Positions 23,672 to 34,117 are shown, numbered from the stretch's first letter. The stretch is DNA of 64,000 nucleotides from Ramlibacter sp. (GCF_029866045.1 NZ_JARXAB010000021.1:62001-126000); one strand, 5' to 3'. Program-made: numbers and translations. Notes: a model not told the origin generated them from the sequence alone.

Positions 23672-24181
23672 ATGCCCACCCACCGCCAGGCCCTTGCGCC
23701 GAGTTTTACGCCGCGCGAGTTCCGCAGTGCCCTGGGCATGTTCGCTACCGGGGTGACCATCGTCACCATTTTGGGCACCGACGGTCAGCCCACAGGCCTG
23801 ACCGCCAATTCGTTCAACTCCGTATCCATCGAGCCGCCCCTGGTGTTGTGGAGTCTGTCGCGCCAGGCAGCGTCGATGGAGGCCTTCCGTACAGGCACGC
23901 ACTACGCCATCAATGTGCTGGCGGCAGACCAGCGCGAATTGGCGGAGCGCTTTGCCGACCGCAACGCGGACCGATGGCGCGGCGTCGAGACCACCCGCGG
24001 TGCCGGCGATGCCCCGCTGATCGCCGGCGCGGCCGCGACCTTCGAATGCTTCAACCGCAGCCGTTACGAAGAGGGTGACCATGTCATCTTCGTCGGCGAG
24101 GTCGAGCGCTGCACCCGGCGTGAAGGCGCCTCCCCCCTGCTGTTTCACGGCGGCCGCTTCTACACCGAGCACCCGCTCTGA
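23672..24181 (+). CDS. Flavin reductase family protein
   Basis: FRSALGMFATGVTIVTILGTDGQPTGLTANSFNSVSIEPPLVLWSLSRQA...YAINVLAADQRELAERFA...GDHVIFVGEVE. Confidence 0.93.
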   Translation: MPTHRQALAPSFTPREFRSALGMFATGVTIVTILGTDGQPTGLTANSFNSVSIEPPLVLWSLSRQAASMEAFRTGTHYAINVLAADQRELAERFADRNADRWRGVETTRGAGDAPLIAGAAATFECFNRSRYEEGDHVIFVGEVERCTRREGASPLLFHGGRFYTEHPL

Positions 24182-24255
24182 ACAGGCGTGGCGCTGCCCA
24201 GCGCCGGGTCACCCAGGCGGCAGCCCCTGCCGCCTGGGGCCGCTAGGATTGCCCG

Positions 24256-25188
24256 ATGCGCGAACGCAAGGATCACCTCGACGGACTGGCCATCAGCCTG
24301 CTAGGGGTCTGCTGTCTTTTCTGGGCCGGCCAACAGATCCTGATCAAGGTGACGTTGACCGAAATTCCCCCGCTGTGGCAGGCGGGGCTGCGCTTCGCCG
24401 GCGCGGCCTTGCTGCTGCTCGTGTGGTGCCGAGTCCGCGGCATCGCGCTCTGGACGCGGGATGGCACGGGCAAAGCCGGCCTGATCGCTGGCCTGCTGTT
24501 CGCCGCCGAGTTCGCCTGCATTTACCTGGGGCTCCAGGACACCAGCGCCTCCCGGGTCACGGTCTTTCTCTATACCTCTCCCTTCTGGATGGCGCTGTTG
24601 CTGCCCCGTTTTGTGCCGGGCGAGCACCTGCGGGCCTGGCAATGGGCCGGCCTCGTGCTGGCCTTCGGCGGGGTTGCGGTGGCCTTCGCCGAGGGCTTTC
24701 AGGGACCGGCGGCCGGCCCGAACCAGCTGCGCGGGGACGCCCTGGCGCTGGCTTCTGGCTGCTTCTGGGGCCTGACCACGCTCACCATCCGAACCACCCG
24801 CCTGGCCGAAGCCAGCGCGGAAAAGTTGCTCCTCTACCAGGTGGGTGTCACCGCGCTGGTGGCGCCACTGCTGTCCCTGGCCCTGGGGGAGGGCGGACAC
24901 TTCTCGTATTCGGCCTCGGCCTGGGCCGCAACCGGGCTGCTGGCCGTCGTCGGCTCGTTTGCCAGCCTGCTGGTCTGGATGTGGCTGCTGCGGCACTACC
25001 CGGCCACACGCATGGCCTCCTTCGCCTTTCTCACGCCTGTTCTGACGCTGGTGATGGGCGTGGCGCTGCTGGGCGAGCCGCTCACCCTGAATCTGGTGCT
25101 GGCGCTGGCAGGCGTGGTAGCAGGCATCGTGCTGGTGAACCGACGGTCAACGCCACCAGCAGCACCTGCACAGGGACCGGCTGCCTGA
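24256..25188 (+). CDS. DMT/EamA family transporter
   Basis: Ten hydrophobic segments; ISLLGVCCLFWAGQQILIKVTLTEIPPLWQAGLRFAGAALLLL...PATRMASFAFLTPVLTLVMGVALLGEPL. Confidence 0.92.
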   Translation: MRERKDHLDGLAISLLGVCCLFWAGQQILIKVTLTEIPPLWQAGLRFAGAALLLLVWCRVRGIALWTRDGTGKAGLIAGLLFAAEFACIYLGLQDTSASRVTVFLYTSPFWMALLLPRFVPGEHLRAWQWAGLVLAFGGVAVAFAEGFQGPAAGPNQLRGDALALASGCFWGLTTLTIRTTRLAEASAEKLLLYQVGVTALVAPLLSLALGEGGHFSYSASAWAATGLLAVVGSFASLLVWMWLLRHYPATRMASFAFLTPVLTLVMGVALLGEPLTLNLVLALAGVVAGIVLVNRRSTPPAAPAQGPAA

Positions 25189-25305
25189 ACGCAGCCGCGT
25201 GGAGCGCTGGATGCTGGTCAATCCTGCGCAGACGATGAAGCGCCCGACAAATTCCGCCCACGCCCCCGTCTTCGGCCGCCTTCCGCCTACCGCTACAGTA
25301 GGCCC

Positions 25306-25512
25306 ATGAAGCGCGCATCCGCCCCTGCGGCAGAACCCTCCTTCAAGGGCAACAAGCAGTCGCTGCCCTCCAAGCCCTGCGTGGCCTGTGGCCGCCCCAT
25401 GACTTGGCGCAAGCGCTGGGCGCGCAACTGGGAACAGGTGAAGTACTGCTCCGAGGCGTGCCGCCGAAAAGGCGACGCCGCGGCGACTTCAGCCACCGGT
25501 GAGCGCCGCTAG
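25306..25512 (+). CDS. DUF2256 domain protein (Cys-rich)
   Basis: FKGNKQSLPSKPCVACGRPMTWRKRWARNWEQVKYCSEACRRK. Confidence 0.9.
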   Translation: MKRASAPAAEPSFKGNKQSLPSKPCVACGRPMTWRKRWARNWEQVKYCSEACRRKGDAAATSATGERR

Positions 25513-25565
25513 GATTGCACGCCAGTTGCTACTCTTCCTTCTTAACGATTGATTCCCCCTGCACC

Positions 25566-25991
25566 ATGGCCATCTGGACCCGACCGATCTCGATCGAACT
25601 GCTCACCAAACACAGCCGGAACACGGCGATGGAACACCTGGGCATTGAACTGGTGGAAGTGGGTGATGACTTCCTTCGGGGGCGGGTGCCTGTGGACTCC
25701 CGCACCCACCAGCCCTACGGCTTGCTGCATGGCGGAGTGAGTGTGGTGCTGGCCGAGACCCTGGGGTCGCTGGGCGCCAACTATTCCTGCGCGCCCGGCT
25801 ACCACGCGGTGGGGCTGGACATCAACGCCAACCATTTGCGCGGCGTGCGCTCGGGCTGGGTCACCGGCACTGCCAGGCCAGTCCACCAGGGGCGCTCGAC
25901 ACAGGTCTGGCAAATTGATCTTCAGGACGACGCGGGCCGGCCCATCTGCGTCTCGCGGATCACCATGGCCATCCTCGAACAAAATGGCTAA
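25566..25991 (+). CDS. Hotdog-fold thioesterase (YdiI/MenI-like)
   Basis: NTAMEHLGIELVEVGDDFLRGRVPVDSRTHQPYGLLHGGVSVVLAETLGSLGANY...GLDINANHLRGVRSGWVTGTARPVHQGRSTQVWQIDL. Confidence 0.92.
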   Translation: MAIWTRPISIELLTKHSRNTAMEHLGIELVEVGDDFLRGRVPVDSRTHQPYGLLHGGVSVVLAETLGSLGANYSCAPGYHAVGLDINANHLRGVRSGWVTGTARPVHQGRSTQVWQIDLQDDAGRPICVSRITMAILEQNG

Positions 25992-26114
25992 GGGCTAAGG
26001 GCCGAGCACACGGCACGCCGTACTCCGAACCCCAGGACCCCTTACTGAAACGCCCTGGGCGAGTGGCATGTCAGTGACGCGGCCGACAAGCACGCGGTCG
26101 GCAGCAGCAGGCCC

Positions 26115-26681
26115 TCAGGCGCCACCGCCCTCGGCCATGCGCTTGCTTTTCCAGTAGACGTCGTCGCCGCCATTCATCCGGTTGAGGACGCGGGCAAGCA
26201 CGAACATCAGGTCGGACAGGCGGTTGAGGTACTGGCGCGGCGCATCGCGCAACGTTTCTGCGGCGCCCAGAGCGACCACCGAGCGCTCGGCCCGGCGCGC
26301 CACGGTACGGCAGACATGGGCCAGGGACGCCGCGCGACTGCCGGCTGGCAAGATGAACTCCTCGAGCTTGGGCAGCGCAGCGTTGTGCGCCTCCAGCGCC
26401 TCGTCCAGCGTGATGACGGCTTCCGCCGAGAGCAGCTCGAAGCCAGGGATGGACAGCTCGCCGCCGAGGTTGAACAACTGGTGCTGCACCTCGACCAGCA
26501 AGCTACGCACCTCATCGGGCAGCGACTCGCACAGGAGCAGGCCGAGGAAGGAGTTGAGCTCGTCCACATCGCCCATCGCCTGCACCCGCAGGTGGTGCTT
26601 GTGGACGCGGGTGTTGTCCCCGAGGCCGGTGGTGCCGTCGTCGCCGGTGCGGGTGGCAATCTGGGTGAGGCGCTTGCCCAT
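26115..26681 (-). CDS. Cob(I)yrinic acid a,c-diamide adenosyltransferase (PduO type)
   Basis: MGKRLTQIATRTGDDGTTGLGDNTRVHKHHLRVQAMGDVDELNSFLGLLL...RTVARRAERSVVAL...YLNRLSDLMFVLARVLNR. Confidence 0.95.
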   Translation of the reverse strand: MGKRLTQIATRTGDDGTTGLGDNTRVHKHHLRVQAMGDVDELNSFLGLLLCESLPDEVRSLLVEVQHQLFNLGGELSIPGFELLSAEAVITLDEALEAHNAALPKLEEFILPAGSRAASLAHVCRTVARRAERSVVALGAAETLRDAPRQYLNRLSDLMFVLARVLNRMNGGDDVYWKSKRMAEGGGA

Positions 26682-26699
26682 GTGGTCTGTCTCCCGGGT

Positions 26700-27389
26700 T
26701 CAGTCTGGCGCCCCGGCCGTGCCGGTGCGTGGCCCCGATTGTGCAGGAGGCGGAGCCAGGCGGCTGATCTGGCGGTCCTGCCAGGAGGCGCAGGTCACCA
26801 GCGCGATGAAGCCGCCCAAAAGCGCAAAGCCCATATCCGATTGGGTGTCGAAGGGGTCCCCCTGGGTGCCCAGAAACTCATCCGCGCCCTGGCCCAGGGC
26901 CACGGCCGCGCCCCATTCGATCAGCTCGTAACTCGCGCTGATCGCGAGCACCACGCACAGCACCAGAAAGCCCAGCATGCGCCGGCCGCGCACCCAGGCT
27001 CCGCGAAGGAGAACTTCGCGGGCGACCAGGGCGGGCACGAATCCCTGGGCGAAATGACCCAGCTTGTCATAAGGGTTGCGGGCCAGGCCCAGCCATTCGG
27101 CCACCCAATGCCCCAGGGGCACGCGGGCGTAGGTGTAGGCCCCACCCATCAGAAGAATGCAGGCATGCAAGAAGATGCACGCGTACAGCAGGGTGGACAG
27201 CGGAAAGCGGCGAAAGCTCAACCAAAGCACCGGCAAGGCGATGAGGATAGGCGCCACCTCAAGCCACCAGGTCAGGCGGTCAAAAGGGCGCCAGCCGGAG
27301 AGGAGCAGAAAAGTCATCAGCACCAGCGAGGCACTGATGAGCCAGGGGGCTCTGTCTCGGGGAAAAGGAAGTTGTGCGTGGATGGGCAT
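26700..27389 (-). CDS. DUF2238/YjdF-like integral membrane protein
   Basis: YARVPLGHWVAEWLGLARNPYDKLGHFAQGFVPALVAREVLLR...YELIEWGAAVALGQGADEFLGTQGDPFDTQSDMGFALLGG. Confidence 0.88.
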   Translation of the reverse strand: MPIHAQLPFPRDRAPWLISASLVLMTFLLLSGWRPFDRLTWWLEVAPILIALPVLWLSFRRFPLSTLLYACIFLHACILLMGGAYTYARVPLGHWVAEWLGLARNPYDKLGHFAQGFVPALVAREVLLRGAWVRGRRMLGFLVLCVVLAISASYELIEWGAAVALGQGADEFLGTQGDPFDTQSDMGFALLGGFIALVTCASWQDRQISRLAPPPAQSGPRTGTAGAPD

Positions 27390-27549
27390 GACGAACTCGC
27401 TGTGTGAAGTCGGTCGATGCGTCACCCGGGGTGAGCAGCCGGTTCCTGCCACCTCCTTCGCTTTGGCTTACCGCAGATTCGGCGGCGGGGCGAGCCCTGT
27501 GATCACCGCCGCAAGTGCAGGCGGTGTGTGTGCTCGTCCGAGCAGCGCC

Positions 27550-28494
27550 TCACTCCCTGCGCAGGCGGTCGATCAGTCCGTTGAGTTCCTCGAGCGAGCC
27601 GAAGGCAATGGAAAGCTCGCCCATTTCCTCGATGCGCCCATGGCGCTTGACGCGCTTCTTCACGCGCACCTCGACCGCGGCGGTGAGCAGATCGGAGAGT
27701 TCCTCCTCCACCCGACGCAGGTCGCGCGACTTTTCCTTCTTGGGCGTGGGCGAGACCAGGTTGAACTCGGCACCGATCTTTTTGACCAGGCTCTCGGCCT
27801 CGCGCACCGACATCTGGCGCGCGGTGATCTGGTTGGCCGCCGTGATTTGGGCAGCCCGGTCTAGCGCAAGCAGCGCACGCGCATGGCCCATGTCCAGGTC
27901 GCCAGCCATCAACATGGTCTGCACCGGGTCGGCCAGGTTGAGGAGACGCAGCAGGTTCGACGCGGCGCTGCGCGAGCGGCCCACCGCCTGGGCGGCCTGC
28001 TCGTGGGTCATGCCGAAGTCACGGACCAGCCGCTGCAGGCCCTGGGCCTCCTCGAGCGGGTTGAGGTCCTCGCGCTGCATGTTCTCGATGAGTGCCATAG
28101 CGGCGGCAGACTCGTCGGGCACATCGCGCACCAGCACTGGCACGCTGTCGAGACCCGCCAGGCGGGCGGCGCGCGAACGGCGCTCGCCGGCAATGATTTC
28201 GTACTTGCCGGCGTTGGACCCCTTGTCCAATTTGCGCACAAGAATCGGCTGCATGATGCCTTGGGCTTTGATGCTCTCGGCTAACTCGTAGAGCGCGCCT
28301 TCGTCCATGCGAGTCCGGGGCTGGTACTGGCCGGGCACCATGTCGTCGAGGCGCAGCGAGGCGGGCTGGCCGGGGTTCGGGGTGGCGGCGTCGGATGGCG
28401 CCTCCACTTTCGGTCCGAGCAGGGCCTCCAGGCCGCGGCCCAGACCTTTGGGTTTCTTGGTCACCATAGTTGTCTCGTCTTGGTTTTTGGTCAT
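27550..28494 (-). CDS. parB: Chromosome partitioning protein ParB
   Basis: KPKGLGRGLEALLG...PGQYQPRTRMDEGALYELAESIKAQGIMQPILVR...YEIIAGERRSRAARLAG...ALIENMQREDLNPLEEAQGLQRL. Confidence 0.97.
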   Translation of the reverse strand: MTKNQDETTMVTKKPKGLGRGLEALLGPKVEAPSDAATPNPGQPASLRLDDMVPGQYQPRTRMDEGALYELAESIKAQGIMQPILVRKLDKGSNAGKYEIIAGERRSRAARLAGLDSVPVLVRDVPDESAAAMALIENMQREDLNPLEEAQGLQRLVRDFGMTHEQAAQAVGRSRSAASNLLRLLNLADPVQTMLMAGDLDMGHARALLALDRAAQITAANQITARQMSVREAESLVKKIGAEFNLVSPTPKKEKSRDLRRVEEELSDLLTAAVEVRVKKRVKRHGRIEEMGELSIAFGSLEELNGLIDRLRRE

Positions 28495-29030
28495 TCGGAA
28501 ATCAGTGCGGCAAGGAGCGCGTGGCCTTCGGCCCAGTCGCCCAGCTTCGAGTCGGCATTGATGTGCCCGGCCTCGCCTGCGTCATGAAAGCGCGCGCCCC
28601 AGTCAGTGGCCAAGCCCTGGGCGCGCTCGAAGCCGCAAAAAGGATCGTTGCGGCTGCCGACCAAGAGGGTCGGAAACGGCAGGCGCTGGCGGATGATCGG
28701 CGACCAGCTGCGCAGCGGCGCAAGCAACTCGGGTCGCTCGGTGTCACCGGGCGCCACCAGCAGGGCCGCGCGCACGCGGGCGGTATGGCGGGAATGCGAA
28801 GCCCAGGCCGCCACCAGCAGACAGCCCAGGCTGTGCGCCACCAGCAGCACCGGCTCCCGCCGGGACAGCACCACCTCCTCGAGCCGCGCAGACCAGTCAC
28901 CGCGCAAGGGCCGTTCCCAGTCGTGTTGCGCTACCCGGTGGTATCCCTGCAGCTGCTCCCAGCGGCTTTGCCAGTGGTCGGGGCCGCTGTCATGCCAGCC
29001 CGGCAGGAGGAGGACGTGGTCCGGTCGCAT
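28491..29030 (-). CDS. RBBP9/YdeN family alpha/beta hydrolase
   Basis: HVLLLPGWHDSGPDHWQSRWEQLQGYHRVAQHDWERP...PVLLVAHSLGCLLVAAWA...GEAGHINADSKLGDWAEG; ATGA overlap with parB. Confidence 0.93.
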   Translation of the reverse strand: MRPDHVLLLPGWHDSGPDHWQSRWEQLQGYHRVAQHDWERPLRGDWSARLEEVVLSRREPVLLVAHSLGCLLVAAWASHSRHTARVRAALLVAPGDTERPELLAPLRSWSPIIRQRLPFPTLLVGSRNDPFCGFERAQGLATDWGARFHDAGEAGHINADSKLGDWAEGHALLAALISE

Positions 29031-29120
29031 GGAGGTAAAGCGATGGTGACGGGTGGTGAGGCGGTGGTGGTTTGGGTCAAGGGGCGGGACATGCGCGTAC
29101 GCAGGGCCGGCGCGTGGACC

Positions 29121-29891
29121 TCACAGCTTCTGGATGCGCTCCACCATCTCTCGGGCGAATTCCACATAGGCCTGACTACCCCTGGCCGCGGTGTCGAACA
29201 CCACGCCGGGCAGACCATAGCTGGGGGCTTCGGCCAGGCGGACGTTGCGCGGAATCACGGTGTTAAACACCTTGTCGCCGAAATGCGCTTTGAGCTGCTC
29301 ACTCACCTGCTGCTGCAAGGTGATGCGCGGATCGAACATCACACGCAAAAGGCCGATGACTTCCAACTTGGGATTCAGGTTGCCATGGACCTGCTTGATG
29401 GTGTTGACCAGATCCGACAGGCCTTCGAGCGCGAAGTACTCGCACTGCATCGGCACGATCACGCCATGGGCGGCGCAGAGGCCATTGAGGGTCAGCATCG
29501 ACAGCGAAGGCGGGCAATCGATCAGCACCAGGTCGTACTCGGCGTCGACCACCGCCAGGGCTTCGGCCAGGCGGCGCTCGCGCCGATCCAGGTCAACCAA
29601 CTCCACCTCCGCGCCGGCCAGGTCGCGGTTGGCGCCCAGCACGTCGTAGCAGCTGGCCTCGGCCCGGACGCGCGCTTCGGCCACACCGGCCTCCCCCAGC
29701 AACACGTCGTAGACGCTCTGGACCAGCTCTCGCTTGTCCACCCCCGAGCCCATCGTGGCGTTGCCCTGCGGGTCTAGGTCGACCAGGAGCACCCGCTGGC
29801 CGACAAGTGCCAGACCGGCGGCCAGGTTGACGGTGGTGGTGGTCTTGCCCACCCCGCCCTTCTGGTTTGCGACACAAAAGATCTTGGCCAT
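29121..29891 (-). CDS. parA: Chromosome partitioning ATPase ParA
   Basis: MAKIFCVANQKGGVGKTTTTVNLAAGLALVGQRVLLVDLDPQGNATMGSG...IDCPPSLSMLTLNGLCAAHGVIVPMQCEYFALEGLSDL. Confidence 0.98.
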   Translation of the reverse strand: MAKIFCVANQKGGVGKTTTTVNLAAGLALVGQRVLLVDLDPQGNATMGSGVDKRELVQSVYDVLLGEAGVAEARVRAEASCYDVLGANRDLAGAEVELVDLDRRERRLAEALAVVDAEYDLVLIDCPPSLSMLTLNGLCAAHGVIVPMQCEYFALEGLSDLVNTIKQVHGNLNPKLEVIGLLRVMFDPRITLQQQVSEQLKAHFGDKVFNTVIPRNVRLAEAPSYGLPGVVFDTAARGSQAYVEFAREMVERIQKL

Positions 29892-29945
29892 GGCGTCCTC
29901 TGAGGGGGTCGTTGGATAAATGAAAGTACTTGCTTACTTGCTGAT

Positions 29946-30560
29946 TTAGCGAGAAATCACAAGGCGCAGACCGAAGCCCAAAAGACAAAGCCCGGCGAAC
30001 TTCTCGAGGGCGCGGGTCAGCATCGGCAGCGTCCGCAGACGCTCGGCCAGAAAGTGGGTGAGCAAGACCACCACCAGTCCGTAGGCAAAAGTCAGGGCGG
30101 CAATGGTCAGCGCCATCACCCCGAAAGTCAGCAGCCCCTGGTGCCGGGCCGGGTCCACGAAGAGCGGGAAGAAAGCCATATAAAAAACAATGGCCTTCGG
30201 ATTGAGCAGGGTGATGAGACCGGCCTGGCGGAAGTAATGGCGGGGCCGGATGTTCAAGACGGGTGCGTCACCAGGCTTGGCGGTCAGCATACGAAAACCC
30301 AGCCAAGCCAGGTAGGCGGCGCCCGCCCACTGCACCGCATGGAAGGCCGGCGGCCACGCCGCCAACAGCGCGGCGACGCCAGCGACCGCAGCCCACAGCA
30401 AGACCTGGTCGCCCGCGATCACGCCCAGGGTGGCGGCCAGGCCGCCTGCAATACCGCCCTTGCTGGTTGAGGTGATCAAGGCCAGATTGCCCGGGCCGGG
30501 AATGGCCAGGAACAGGATGATCGCGGCGACGAAGGCGCCGTAGTCTGCAATACCGAACAT
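29946..30560 (-). CDS. LysE family translocator
   Basis: AIILFLAIPGPGNLALITSTSKGGIAGGLAATLGVIAGD...YLAWLGFRML...GLITLLNPKAIVFYMAFFPLF. Confidence 0.93.
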   Translation of the reverse strand: MFGIADYGAFVAAIILFLAIPGPGNLALITSTSKGGIAGGLAATLGVIAGDQVLLWAAVAGVAALLAAWPPAFHAVQWAGAAYLAWLGFRMLTAKPGDAPVLNIRPRHYFRQAGLITLLNPKAIVFYMAFFPLFVDPARHQGLLTFGVMALTIAALTFAYGLVVVLLTHFLAERLRTLPMLTRALEKFAGLCLLGFGLRLVISR

Positions 30561-30698
30561 CGGGTGCCCGGTGGTCCGGGCCAGTCTAGAGGTCTGGAAA
30601 AACCGGGGCGGCGGTGACAGGCAGCGCCGCTCCGGGGGCAGGCCCGAGTTTACGGGACGGACGCGGTGCTGCCGACTCGTGACGTCGGCAAGAACACT

Positions 30699-31493
30699 TC
30701 AGGCGGGTGTCGTGTCGACGGCGGCCAAGCCTTTTCTCAGCCAGACCAGGCAACGCTCGGCCGCCAGCCCAGGCACTTGCAGCGGTTCCACGTGAAACAC
30801 GCCCACATGGGCTGGCAGGGCGGCGATCTCCTCGGACGGGTGCTTGCCCTTCATGGCCAGCCAGACGCCCTCCTCCGCCAAGGCCTGGCCCGACCAGTTC
30901 ACGAAGTCGGCGAGCGAGGCAAAGGCGCGCGAGCAGATCAGGTCATAGGGGCCAGACAGGCGCTCGACCCGCTCATGCACACCGCGCAGCGTGCCCAATT
31001 GAAGCTGGGCAGCGACCTGCTGGATGAAGGCCGCCTTCTTGGCCACGGTGTCCACGCAGTCCACCGCCAACCCAGGGCAGCAGATGGCCAGGACCACGCC
31101 GGGCAGGCCGGCACCAGAACCCACATCCAGCACCCGAAGGGGTCGGGCGCCAGGAGCCGCGGCCGAGGCAACGGCGGAGTCACCGTAAGTGAGGCCCAGT
31201 TGCCGGCACAGCGGCGCCACCACCGCCAGGCTGTCCATCAGGTGGTGGCTGAACATCTCGTCCGGGCGGCGCAGGGCGGTGAGGTTGTAGACCCGGTTCC
31301 ATTTCTGGATCAGGCCCAGATAGGCGAGCAGCTGGGCCTGCTGCCCCGCCCCCAATGCCAACCCCAGCTGATCCAGCCCTTGGGTCAAGGCCGCGGCCAT
31401 CCCTCCAGCCACCCCCGCAGCCACATCCCGCGCCATGCCCTCCCGCTTGTCGGTTGGGGCAGCACCGCCGGTAGCCGGCCCACGTCCGCTCAC
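30699..31493 (-). CDS. rsmG: 16S rRNA (guanine527-N7)-methyltransferase RsmG
   Basis: [38 protein letters not shown]...[21 protein letters not shown]...[16 protein letters not shown] start overlaps the mnmG stop; alternative ATG at 31436. Confidence 0.95.
   Translation of the reverse strand: MSGRGPATGGAAPTDKREGMARDVAAGVAGGMAAALTQGLDQLGLALGAGQQAQLLAYLGLIQKWNRVYNLTALRRPDEMFSHHLMDSLAVVAPLCRQLGLTYGDSAVASAAAPGARPLRVLDVGSGAGLPGVVLAICCPGLAVDCVDTVAKKAAFIQQVAAQLQLGTLRGVHERVERLSGPYDLICSRAFASLADFVNWSGQALAEEGVWLAMKGKHPSEEIAALPAHVGVFHVEPLQVPGLAAERCLVWLRKGLAAVDTTPA
30784..30799. promoter_or_regulatory. parS: parS-like site inside rsmG
   Basis: GGTTCCACGTGAAACA, 14/16 match to TGTTTCACGTGAAACA. Confidence 0.8.
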
Positions 31494-33439
31494 GCCGCCT
31501 CCCGGGCCTCGACCGCTGCGCCGTCGAAGCCGCGGTACCGCCCGCGCTTGAGGTGGACCAATAGCAGGGAAATGGCCGCCGGGGTGACCCCGGAGATGCG
31601 GGACGCCTGTCCCAGCGTCTCGGGCCGGTGCCGGGCCAGCTTTTGCCGGACCTCGATGCTCAAGGCGGCCACCTGCTGGTAATCCAGCTCGTCCGGCAGG
31701 CGAAGGCCCTCGTAGTACCCCGCCCGCTGGACCTCGTCTTTCTGCCGCTCGATGTAGCCGGCGTACTTGGCGCCGATCTCGATCTGCTCGACGACGGGCT
31801 GGTACAGCTCGCCCAGCGTTTCACGTGAAACAGAGGGGCTCGCAAACCGGGCGCCATCCATGCCGACGAGCATTTCGTAGGCAACCCCAGGCCGGCGCAG
31901 GAGATCGCCCAGGTTGTATTCGTGCTCAATCGCCTTGCCGAGCACCCGCTCCGACTCTGCCGCCGGCAGGTTGCGGGGGTTGACCCAGGTGGCCTTGAGT
32001 CGCTCGGTTTCACGTGAAACAGCGTCGCGCTTGCGGCTGAAGGCGTCCCAGCGAGCGTCGTCCACCAGGCCCAGCCGGCGGCCAGCTTCGGTGAGGCGCA
32101 TGTCGGCGTTGTCCTCCCGCAGCTGCAGACGGAACTCGGCGCGGCTGGTGAACATCCGGTAGGGCTCGGTCACGCCCTTGGTGATGAGGTCGTCCACCAG
32201 CACGCCGAGGTAGGCCTCGTCGCGGGCCGGCAGCCAAGGCGCCGCCCCCTTCACCTGCAAGGCGGCATTGAGTCCGGCAAACAGCCCCTGGGCCGCCGCC
32301 TCCTCATAGCCAGTGGTGCCGTTGATCTGGCCGGCGAAGAACAGGCCCTGGATGGACCGGCTCTCAAAGCTGCTCTTGAGGCCGCGCGGGTCGAAGTAGT
32401 CGTACTCGATCGCATAACCGGGCCGCAGAATGTGGGCGTTTTCCAGACCCTTGATCGAGCGAACCAGCGCGTACTGGATATCAAACGGCAGGCTGGTCGA
32501 GATTCCGTTGGGGTAGATCTCGTGGGTGGTCAGGCCCTCGGGCTCGAGGAAGATCTGGTGGCTGTCCTTGCCCGCAAAGCGGTTGATCTTGTCCTCGACG
32601 CTGGGGCAGTAGCGCGGGCCCACGCCCTCGATTTTCCCGGTGAACATCGGGCTGCGGTCGAAGCCGGAGCGGATGATCTCGTGGGTGCGCTCGTTGGTGT
32701 GGGTGATCCAGCAAGGCACCTGGCGCGGGTGCATCTCGGCACGGCCCATGAAGCTGAACACGGGCACCGGGTCCAGGTCGCCGGGCTGCGCCTCGCACTG
32801 GGAAAAATCAATGGTCCGGCCATCGAGCCGCGGCGGGGTGCCCGTCTTGAGGCGGCCCTGCGGGAGTTTGAGTTCCTTGAGCCGCGCCGACAGGCTGACC
32901 GCCGGCGGGTCGCCCGCCCGGCCGGCGGCGTAGTTGTCTAGGCCCACGTGGATCTTGCCGTCCAGAAAGGTGCCAGCAGTGAGCACCACCGCCCTCCCCC
33001 GAAATCGGATGCCGACCTGAGTCACCGCGCCCACCACCCGGTCGCCTTCAACCATCAGGTCGTCGACCGCTTGCTGGAACAGGGTGAGGTGGGGCTGGTT
33101 CTCCAACATCCGGCGAATGGCCGCCTTGTAGAGAATGCGGTCGGCCTGGGCCCGGGTGGCGCGCACCGCCGGCCCCTTGGAGCTGTTGAGAATGCGGAAC
33201 TGAATGCCACCCTCGTCCGTAGCCAGCGCCATCGCGCCGCCAAGCGCGTCCACCTCTTTGACCAGATGGCCCTTGCCGATGCCGCCGATCGACGGGTTGC
33301 AGGACATCTGACCCAGGGTCTCGATGTTGTGGGAGAGCAGCAGGGTCTCGCAGCCCATCCGGGCCGCGGCCAGCGCAGCCTCGGTGCCGGCATGGCCGCC
33401 ACCGACGACGATGACGTCGAATTCCTGGGGGTACAGCAT
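31490..33439 (-). CDS. mnmG: tRNA uridine-5-carboxymethylaminomethyl modification enzyme MnmG (GidA)
   Basis: [68 protein letters not shown]... Confidence 0.98.
   Translation of the reverse strand: MLYPQEFDVIVVGGGHAGTEAALAAARMGCETLLLSHNIETLGQMSCNPSIGGIGKGHLVKEVDALGGAMALATDEGGIQFRILNSSKGPAVRATRAQADRILYKAAIRRMLENQPHLTLFQQAVDDLMVEGDRVVGAVTQVGIRFRGRAVVLTAGTFLDGKIHVGLDNYAAGRAGDPPAVSLSARLKELKLPQGRLKTGTPPRLDGRTIDFSQCEAQPGDLDPVPVFSFMGRAEMHPRQVPCWITHTNERTHEIIRSGFDRSPMFTGKIEGVGPRYCPSVEDKINRFAGKDSHQIFLEPEGLTTHEIYPNGISTSLPFDIQYALVRSIKGLENAHILRPGYAIEYDYFDPRGLKSSFESRSIQGLFFAGQINGTTGYEEAAAQGLFAGLNAALQVKGAAPWLPARDEAYLGVLVDDLITKGVTEPYRMFTSRAEFRLQLREDNADMRLTEAGRRLGLVDDARWDAFSRKRDAVSRETERLKATWVNPRNLPAAESERVLGKAIEHEYNLGDLLRRPGVAYEMLVGMDGARFASPSVSRETLGELYQPVVEQIEIGAKYAGYIERQKDEVQRAGYYEGLRLPDELDYQQVAALSIEVRQKLARHRPETLGQASRISGVTPAAISLLLVHLKRGRYRGFDGAAVEAREAA
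31817..31832. promoter_or_regulatory. parS: parS-like site inside mnmG
   Basis: CGTTTCACGTGAAACA, 15/16 match to TGTTTCACGTGAAACA. Confidence 0.92.
32006..32021. promoter_or_regulatory. parS: parS-like site inside mnmG
   Basis: GGTTTCACGTGAAACA, 15/16 match to TGTTTCACGTGAAACA. Confidence 0.92.
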
Positions 33440-33450
33440 AGGAAGCTCCG

Positions 33451-33870
33451 TCAATTGTCCAAGAGGGTGGCCTTCAGGCCGACGGCGAGCGCGCCCTGGT
33501 ATTGGCGCTGGTCCGCAGTGATGAAGTGGTCGACACCTGCCGCCACGGCCGCAGCGATGTGCAGGGCATCGCCGGCGCGCAGGGGACTCGCCTCCAATGC
33601 CCGAATCGCGGCCCGCTCCATCACCGTGGTCCAGGGCACGACGTCGAAGGCATCGAAGTTGCGCTCGACCTCGTCGCAGGTCTTGCGGTAGGCCTCCTCG
33701 CTGGTGCGGGCGTCCCTGCGCACACGGTTCAAGGCCGAATAGAGCTCCACCCGGCAATGCGGCGCGGTCACCACCGGGCGAGCGCGAGCAAACCACGCGA
33801 GCATGGCCTCTCGGCCAGGCTCGGGGAGATAACGCTTAAGAAGCGCGGACGTATCAAAAAGGACTCGCAT
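33451..33870 (-). CDS. PIN domain toxin (VapC-like)
   Basis: [27 protein letters not shown]...[10 protein letters not shown]...[41 protein letters not shown]. Confidence 0.92.
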   Translation of the reverse strand: MRVLFDTSALLKRYLPEPGREAMLAWFARARPVVTAPHCRVELYSALNRVRRDARTSEEAYRKTCDEVERNFDAFDVVPWTTVMERAAIRALEASPLRAGDALHIAAAVAAGVDHFITADQRQYQGALAVGLKATLLDN

Positions 33871-33874
33871 GGAC

Positions 33875-34117
33875 TTACCAGGGCGCGTCTTGGCGATCGT
33901 CAATGAGCTTTCGGACGGCCGAATAGCCCTCGGGCAGAGACATGACGGGCTCGAAGGGCTGGAGGTAGCTCGGAGGCTCTGCATCCTCGGCCCGCAGGGG
34001 AACCAGTTCGGCCACCGGCTTGCCGCGGCGAAGAATGCGCACGGTTTCGCCCTTCTCGACCAGATCGAGCATTTCGGACACATGGGCGCGGAAGTCGCTG
34101 AGTGAAAGGGTTTGCAT
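33875..34117 (-). CDS. Phd/YefM-type antitoxin
   Basis: MQTLSLSDFRAHVSEMLDLVEKGETVRILRRGKPVAELVPLRAED..., 4 bp upstream of the PIN gene. Confidence 0.9.
   Translation of the reverse strand: MQTLSLSDFRAHVSEMLDLVEKGETVRILRRGKPVAELVPLRAEDAEPPSYLQPFEPVMSLPEGYSAVRKLIDDRQDAPW

Noticed and set aside
32944-32952. CACGTG core as a possible fourth parS
   Set aside because: Flanks (GCCCACGTGGATC) lack the TTTC/GAAA arms of parS.
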